DNA of 17,144 nucleotides from JAAYCB01 sp012744395 (GTDB lineage: Bacteria > Planctomycetota > Planctomycetia > Pirellulales > Thermoguttaceae). Position 1 is the stretch's first letter. Every line of letters starts with the position of its first letter. Positions 13,901-17,144 of this stretch are shown in pieces. The stretch is from assembly GCA_028703175.1 (NCBI GenBank), contig JAQVNJ010000129.1, positions 1 to 17,144 of the forward strand, given 5' to 3'. The translations under genes were made by a program, and so were the position numbers. Under the pieces are notes generated by a model. That model was not told the DNA's origin and made no database searches. It saw nothing but the letters and a program-made list of their open reading frames with translations.

Positions 13901-15037
13901 CGAACGGGGGTCCGGATCGTCGTAACCGTTGGCGAGCGTGGCTTCCGAGGCGCCGTTGAAGGCCACGCGCCGCAGCCCGGTGAATTCGAATCCCCGATTG
14001 AGCGGGGCATCGGCCAGCGCCCCGGGGACAAAGCCAGCGCCGGTCGCCGCCGGCCAGGGCCAGCGTTCACCGGGCCGCAGCACGAAGCGGTCGAGCCAGA
14101 CGGTAAAACAGGCGTCGGGACCGGTGACGACCGTCGCCGTGTCCGCATCGCGGACCAGACACCGCATCCGCACCAGGACGCGCGCCGTGGCCGCCAACTC
14201 GCTGAACCGGCCGCGCTCGCGGAATTGGACAAGCTGCCCTTGAGCCAGTTCAATATTCAGCCAGCGCGGCTCGACGGCGTCTTCCGGGATTCTCGAACCG
14301 TCGTCGCGATACTGCTCAATCGTGATCGCCACCGGCGCGCCATAGGCCGCCCGCTCGGCCATCAGGTCGCACTCGAAGACGATCTCCTGCCCAGCGTAGC
14401 GCCTGACATCCACCCGCTGGGAAAGGGTGATTTCCCGGCCGATATCGGCGCGAGTGGACTCGTCCACAACCACCTTCAGCGACCGCTTTCCCGTCGTATG
14501 GCGAAAGCGATCCGATTGGACGAGCGCGGCCGGCGCCGCTTCCCACGCCTCCGGCAGCCGACCGGCAAGCCTCTCAAAACCCGGGTTGGCCAGGAGATTC
14601 TCCGCAGGGAGCAGCGCCGGATCGTAGTCCGGCGGCTTGATGCCCCGCTCTTCGACGTCGAAGTAGATGTCCGCCGTCCCGGCCGAGCCAGCCCGCGGTT
14701 GCGCGATCCACGCCACGTAACCCTGCCAGGTTCCTCGTTCGGGGTCGAACTGCGTGCGCCACGCGCTGGGCCGTTCGCTCGGCTTGCCCGAGGAATCGCG
14801 TTCGACGACGCGGAGCGAGCCGGGGGCGAACTTGCCCGGCAAGCCGGCCTTTTCGAGCAGCCGGGCAAAATCAACGGCCACTTCGACCGGCCTGGCAACC
14901 TCGCTGCCGTAGGGCGCCGGCCGCTCCACGGTCGTCCGCAGCCGCCACTCGGGATTCCACCACTCGGCCGGTTCGCCCGGCAGGGCCGCCGCCGATCCGA
15001 TCCACAACACGCAGAGGGCGGCAAGTCGACACTTCAT
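10937..15037 (-). CDS. Very large exported protein with jelly-roll, LamG-like and transglutaminase-like domains
   Basis: The 1366-residue product begins MKCRLAALCVLWIGSAAALP, a signal peptide; AAAGGA 8 bases before ATG 15037 supports this start over one 14 codons upstream. In order come an EWWNPEWRLRTTV opening module (about 24-140), a carbohydrate-binding-like jelly roll starting NLLANPGFE (about 143-340), a LamG/concanavalin-like domain (about 380-560, GTLEFWCRP and WHHLAATWDF), and a transglutaminase-like core. The core shows a Cys775 (DQCGPLNH), His800/801 (GTHHQFEQ), Asp816 (RLFDLSPR) triad. Beta-sandwich stretches follow, and a CBM35-like C-terminal module (about 1205-1355). The Cys-His-Asp spacing fits papain-like transglutaminase folds, so a peptidase or amidase role on cell-surface or imported polymers is possible. 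It may bind polysaccharide through the flanking domains. It is divergent from the NIPSNAP gene (156 bases apart). No close family is recognised. Confidence 0.82.
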   Translation of the reverse strand: MKCRLAALCVLWIGSAAALPGEPAEWWNPEWRLRTTVERPAPYGSEVARPVEVAVDFARLLEKAGLPGKFAPGSLRVVERDSSGKPSERPSAWRTQFDPERGTWQGYVAWIAQPRAGSAGTADIYFDVEERGIKPPDYDPALLPAENLLANPGFERLAGRLPEAWEAAPAALVQSDRFRHTTGKRSLKVVVDESTRADIGREITLSQRVDVRRYAGQEIVFECDLMAERAAYGAPVAITIEQYRDDGSRIPEDAVEPRWLNIELAQGQLVQFRERGRFSELAATARVLVRMRCLVRDADTATVVTGPDACFTVWLDRFVLRPGERWPWPAATGAGFVPGALADAPLNRGFEFTGLRRVAFNGASEATLANGYDDPDPRSVHWGLAAGTLEFWCRPAWSADDGQERVFFDSVAYGHRLHSRLRKLGGGGNSDLEFSIADAGGTLRSVRAFAPFQRDAWHHLAATWDFSQARLALFFDGKRIGQSSPGESPWPSSLVSKGTTAGIGIAENDSRSLPMQAFLGGDADCRADRAAEAVLDEVRISDCARYDADFAPQRRQFTVDEQTRALWHFENQWHAVHAADDRFVRGHLACELPRQQETVPLDMYADGKIESRPVAVRPRAPESRLAENRAANRLTVTRPFQRLPDPRFVEYRSRQAEWLIASPDDTFTVTASGDWEPLMESLTFEPAGGTGAAETAIPHWRAGDRVVPLSVATLNETLAPGIDDEARRALEVFRYALATTNYFDAHYCETLPARHRPRVSYTLVKALNIYPFDQCGPLNHTLRKLFLTAGISSQDCSGTHHQFEQAFYLGSWRLFDLSPRVYWLNRDNATVASRRAFEDDLYLKLREGSGVQSALRGRRHRPSLGTAERPHSMEFPLRGGEQVRFGWWNEGRWFELTGNREPIHLAKIPPYFGNGSILYQPRREAGAGELENLALAPLGDGLVLRAIDPQRHARLLYRVACPYILSDALVRGAWRADRPDALRASVSFDQGKTWKKVWRNAEPRGELAIDLRAQAAARYIYWLKLDFEPDGGASLADLGVRTTFVVSPLSLPATLRRGENRITVAGGPAETPVKSVCRWVERHRSDLGIGIDAISYYLDGDRSHRRLLVAPGGASLPIEVTIEGRRCEGEVSVEGLPPGWTVAPERQAVALAGDGGHARARLLLKPASAPPGEIRRLELVFREAGQVRRTPFEVLAAPAGLACEAEACAAIEGGAEVQDSAENSQGRIVAFTGQGRLSCAANVLEEGPHALWLRARWEPGGSTQLDLAVDGAEPRRLTAAAMIGFTDWDDPRRAHTKCFAHFGEAHGHWAWYRIGDVPLEAGQHRLTLSAQRGACLDALVLLPQTPDCDRAAMNLFQNWNYACDGR

Positions 15038-15193
15038 GGCAACGGTCCTTTCAGGGCAAATGGCCGTGCTCTCCCCCAAAGGACTACGCAGGGGCTTGCC
15101 GGCATGGTACAGTCATAAGCGGCTTGGCTTGCCTTTTCGGCACGCCGGGGATCGAGACTAATTCTGTGCTGACCACACTTCCGGAGCAAGACC

Positions 15194-15958
15194 ATGGTGG
15201 CCAAGAGGATTCTGGCAGCAACCGCCGTGCTGGCGCTGGCCGGTTCTGCCGTTGCCGCGGAACAGGAGAAGATCGTGTTTGAACTGCGGACCTACTACGC
15301 GCCGCCGGGCCGGCTCGACGATCTCCACGCCCGCTTCCGCGACCACACGATCAAGCTGTTCGAGAAACACGGCTTGACGAGCATCGGCTACTGGACGCCG
15401 ATCGATAATCCCGAGAACAAGCTGGTCTACCTGCTGGCGTTTCCGAGCGAGGAAGCCCGCCAGCAGGCATGGAAGGCGTTCTTTGCCGACGCCGATTGGA
15501 AGCGGGTCCGCGAGCGGAGCGAGGCAGCGGGCAAGATCGTGGACAAGATCGAGTCGGTCGTGCTCAGTCTGACCGACTACTCGCCCCCGGTCAAGCCGGC
15601 CGCCGGCGGCAAGCGGGTGTTCGAGCTGCGGACCTATACCGCCTCGCCCGGCAATCTGGCGAATCTGAACGCCCGCTTCCGCGACCACACGGTCAAACTG
15701 TTCGCGAAGCACGGCATCACCTGCTTCGGTTACTGGTGCCCGCGGGAAGGCCAGCCCGGCGCCGGCGAGACGCTTGTTTACCTCGTGACGCATCCGAGCG
15801 TTGAGGCCGCCAAAGCCGCCTTTGACGCATTTCGCGCCGACCCCGACTGGATCGTCGCCCGCAAGGCCTCCGAAGACAAGGCCGGCGGCCCGTTGACCGT
15901 CACCGACGGCGTGAAGTCCGTGTTCATGGCGGCCACGGACTATTCACCGGCACGGTGA
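15194..15958 (+). CDS. Exported protein with two NIPSNAP domains
   Basis: The 254-residue protein has a signal peptide (1-22, cleavage after VAA). Two tandem ferredoxin-like dimeric alpha/beta-barrel repeats follow (about 27-132 and 141-253). Each begins VFELRTY, followed by a conserved ARFRDHT-(I/V)-KLF-x-KHG and GYW. The second repeats the first closely (RFRDHT and KLF shared), which indicates internal duplication. Each half ends SVVLSLTDYSPP or SVFMAATDYSPAR. Known NIPSNAP proteins are poorly characterised; some bacterial ones are linked to stress response. The biochemical role of this copy is unknown. ATG 15194 is preceded by GGAG at 9 bases. It is divergent from the large exported protein gene. 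Confidence 0.9.
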   Translation: MVAKRILAATAVLALAGSAVAAEQEKIVFELRTYYAPPGRLDDLHARFRDHTIKLFEKHGLTSIGYWTPIDNPENKLVYLLAFPSEEARQQAWKAFFADADWKRVRERSEAAGKIVDKIESVVLSLTDYSPPVKPAAGGKRVFELRTYTASPGNLANLNARFRDHTVKLFAKHGITCFGYWCPREGQPGAGETLVYLVTHPSVEAAKAAFDAFRADPDWIVARKASEDKAGGPLTVTDGVKSVFMAATDYSPAR

Positions 15959-16236
15959 GGAAGCGGCGCGCGGAGCACCCTCCGGAACAAGGGACAGATC
16001 ACCTGCGGGCATGCGACCCGGTCGAAGAAGAGCCAGAACAATTGCCGCTCCCGGATCGGATCGTTGAAACCCGGCCGGTGGCAAACGGTCGATTTTCGAA
16101 CCATCGATGATTGAGGGGGAGCGGCCCCAGTCTCGACGGGAATCTGCTCGACAACTTCCAGCGCACCAGCAGCGGCGCTGCCGGCGACCGGGGTGCTGCT
16201 CGGCAACGTGGAAATCCTGAAGTCGCGGAGACCGTG

Positions 16237-16449
16237 ATGGGCAAAGTCAAGCTGCTTGCGATCCTGATCCTCGCCGCCGTGGTCTTGATCTTCGTCTTCC
16301 AGAACACGCAGAGCTTTGAAGTCAAGTTCCTCCTGTTCCGATTCGGCTTCCCCGGCTCGCTCCTGTTGTTCGCCGTGTTCGTGGTCGGGTTCATCGTGGG
16401 CGGACTGGTCGGCGTGCAACTGGCCGCAAAGCCCGCGGCGAAAAAGTAG
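16237..16449 (+). CDS. Small LapA/DUF1049-like inner-membrane protein
   Basis: The 70-residue product has two hydrophobic helices (about 5-21 and 42-61) joined by FQNTQSFEVKFLLFRFG (21-37). This is the signature linker of the LapA (lipopolysaccharide assembly protein A, DUF1049) family, in which an NT-containing turn precedes a short beta-like segment. The C-terminus is basic (KPAAKK). GGAG (16227-16230) 6 bases before ATG 16237 fixes the start; a longer upstream frame lacks family features. In proteobacteria LapA/B take part in LPS assembly; here that function is only an analogy. The stop TAG shares its G with the GTG of the next gene, so the two are translationally coupled. Confidence 0.82.
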   Translation: MGKVKLLAILILAAVVLIFVFQNTQSFEVKFLLFRFGFPGSLLLFAVFVVGFIVGGLVGVQLAAKPAAKK

Positions 16450-16874
16450 TGTCCGCAAGGCGCTTCGGTATCGCTGCGCCGCTGATCCTGATGATTGGCG
16501 GTTGTGGCGGGGCATCGGATCGTGATGGTCTAAAGACCGTGCCCGTGCAGGGCACGATCACCCTCGAGGGACAGCCGCTGGCTGACGCTTCGGTCACGTT
16601 CCTGTTGGCCGACAATTCCGGCAGCGCTGTGGGCCGGACCGATTCGGCAGGCCGCTACTCGCTGACCACTTTCGAGCAGGGCGACGGAGCGATTCCCGGA
16701 GAATACGGCGTCCAGGTCGTCAAGTACGAGGAACCGCCCGACGAAGTCGCGGACGGCGAGACGCCGCCGCTGAAGAGTCTGATCCCCGAGAAGTATGCGT
16801 CGGTCGCACGTTCCGGCTTGAAAGCCACCGTTGCCGACGGCGCCGACAACACCTTCGACTTCGATCTCGAATAA
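16449..16874 (+). CDS. Lipoprotein with carboxypeptidase-regulatory-like (transthyretin-type) fold
   Basis: The 141-residue protein starts with GTG 16449 and overlaps lapA by one base (TAGTG). The signal is followed by a lipobox ending Cys19 (MIGGCGG), so it is probably lipid-anchored. The mature part has PVQGTITLEGQPLADASVTF (32-51), GRTDSAGRYSL (62-72), IPGEYGVQVVKY (82-93) and an IPEKY-x5-GL-x-ATV (112-129) end. This is the standard planctomycete short lipoprotein with a peptidase-regulatory-like beta-sandwich. A later ATG would destroy the signal. Such proteins are frequently found singly; their function is unknown, and a binding or structural role is the usual guess. The partner LapA-like gene suggests envelope localisation. 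Confidence 0.88.
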   Translation: MSARRFGIAAPLILMIGGCGGASDRDGLKTVPVQGTITLEGQPLADASVTFLLADNSGSAVGRTDSAGRYSLTTFEQGDGAIPGEYGVQVVKYEEPPDEVADGETPPLKSLIPEKYASVARSGLKATVADGADNTFDFDLE

Positions 16875-16986
16875 CCCACCCTCTCACTCCGAGGGGCGGC
16901 GATTGGGTCTACAGTGCCAGGTTTGATGCTCTGCGCGCCGCGCTGACAATCCTGCCCGCTAGAGCGCAACGGCCGCGAGGCAAGAG

Positions 16987-17144
16987 TCATTGCCCTGTGG
17001 CGTTGCCGCCGGCGCGAAAGACCGGCTTCAGCGGACGGATTCCCAATTCCGCGGCCTTCTGCATCATCTTTTCCAGATCGTCCACCAGGGCGAATTCGAC
17101 GCCGGCCGCATAAAGCTTCTCCAGCGATTCCGGGTCATTCGTGC
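16987..17144 (-). CDS. C-terminal end of a partial minus-strand gene, possibly glycerophosphodiester phosphodiesterase
   Basis: The last 51 codons of a gene entering from the right end at TGA 16989-16987. The peptide reads TNDPESLEKLYAAGVEFALV, DDLEKMMQKAAELGIRPLKP, VFRAGGNATGQ. TNDPESLEKLYAAGVEFALVDD resembles the last barrel strand and helix of glycerophosphodiester phosphodiesterases (N-(D/T)-P-E-x2-x2-L-x3-GV-(D/E)-x-(I/A)-(I/L)-(T/V)-D). The terminal tail is unusual for them, and the assignment rests on about 22 residues. Codon bias matches a real gene. It converges with the lipoprotein gene; the 112 bases between hold no clear terminator. Confidence 0.55.
   Translation of the reverse strand, partial: TNDPESLEKLYAAGVEFALVDDLEKMMQKAAELGIRPLKPVFRAGGNATGQ

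Noticed and set aside
15099..15115. TACAGT (15108-15113) as a -10 box for the NIPSNAP gene
   Set aside because: No matching -35 hexamer sits 16-18 bases upstream, so it was not called as a promoter.
13277..15118. A 613-codon plus-strand open frame opposite the large exported protein
   Set aside because: Antisense shadow. The minus frame has a signal peptide, domain motifs and a Shine-Dalgarno; this one has none.
15959..16236. Possible protein or repeat fragment (minus-strand FDRVACPQVICPLFR) between the NIPSNAP and lapA genes
   Set aside because: Too short and without recognisable family. The spacing resembles ordinary spacer; it could not be supported as a pseudogene.

Overview
The window is GC-rich bacterial DNA that most resembles a planctomycete (Pirellulales-type) chromosome. 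The reasons are the gene types (secreted Gfo/Idh/MocA and sugar-isomerase pairs, a secreted FGE-sulfatase-like protein, a NIPSNAP protein, a carboxypeptidase-regulatory-like lipoprotein, a very large exported multidomain protein), the wide non-coding gaps, and short palindromes of the form GTTCCCAAGC-N4-GCTTGGGAAC scattered between genes. This assignment is inferred from gene content; no rRNA or other marker gene is present.

Layout. Positions 13-663 carry the hydrogenase nickel-insertion GTPase hypB, probably the last gene of a hyp operon entering from the left. Positions 664-1550 hold no intact gene. They contain a hairpin and two open minus-strand frames without start codons: a deiminase-like C-terminal fragment, and a second fragment of unknown family. 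A co-directional pair follows: a Tat-exported TIM-barrel sugar isomerase/epimerase (1583-2551) and an exported Gfo/Idh/MocA-type protein (2588-3616), which look like a two-gene carbohydrate-catabolism operon. Convergent to them is an 885-residue protein (6335-3678, minus) with two tandem RNA-polymerase-alpha-CTD-like modules, a sigma-70 region-4-like helix-turn-helix and winged-helix-like segments. It is the most unusual gene here. Minus-strand rpiB (7198-6728) has a good promoter.

Positions 7341-7787 look non-coding and lead to a 48-codon membrane-protein gene (7788-7934) that is closed by a hairpin shared with the convergent apbE (8992-7964). A 650-base gap with a candidate promoter then leads to a secreted FGE-sulfatase-fold protein without the FGE cysteines (9647-10792). 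Convergent to that is a 1366-residue exported protein (15037-10937, minus) with jelly-roll, LamG-like, transglutaminase-like and C-terminal carbohydrate-binding-like regions. The right end has an exported double-NIPSNAP protein (15194-15958), a small LapA/DUF1049 membrane protein (16237-16449) overlapping by one base a lipoprotein with a carboxypeptidase-regulatory-like fold (16449-16874), and the C-terminal end of a minus-strand gene, possibly a glycerophosphodiester phosphodiesterase (16987 to the window end).

Much of the window encodes exported or periplasmic proteins suited to polysaccharide or sugar metabolism. No mobile element, CRISPR array, tRNA or rRNA was found. All assignments come from reading motifs; no database search was run.
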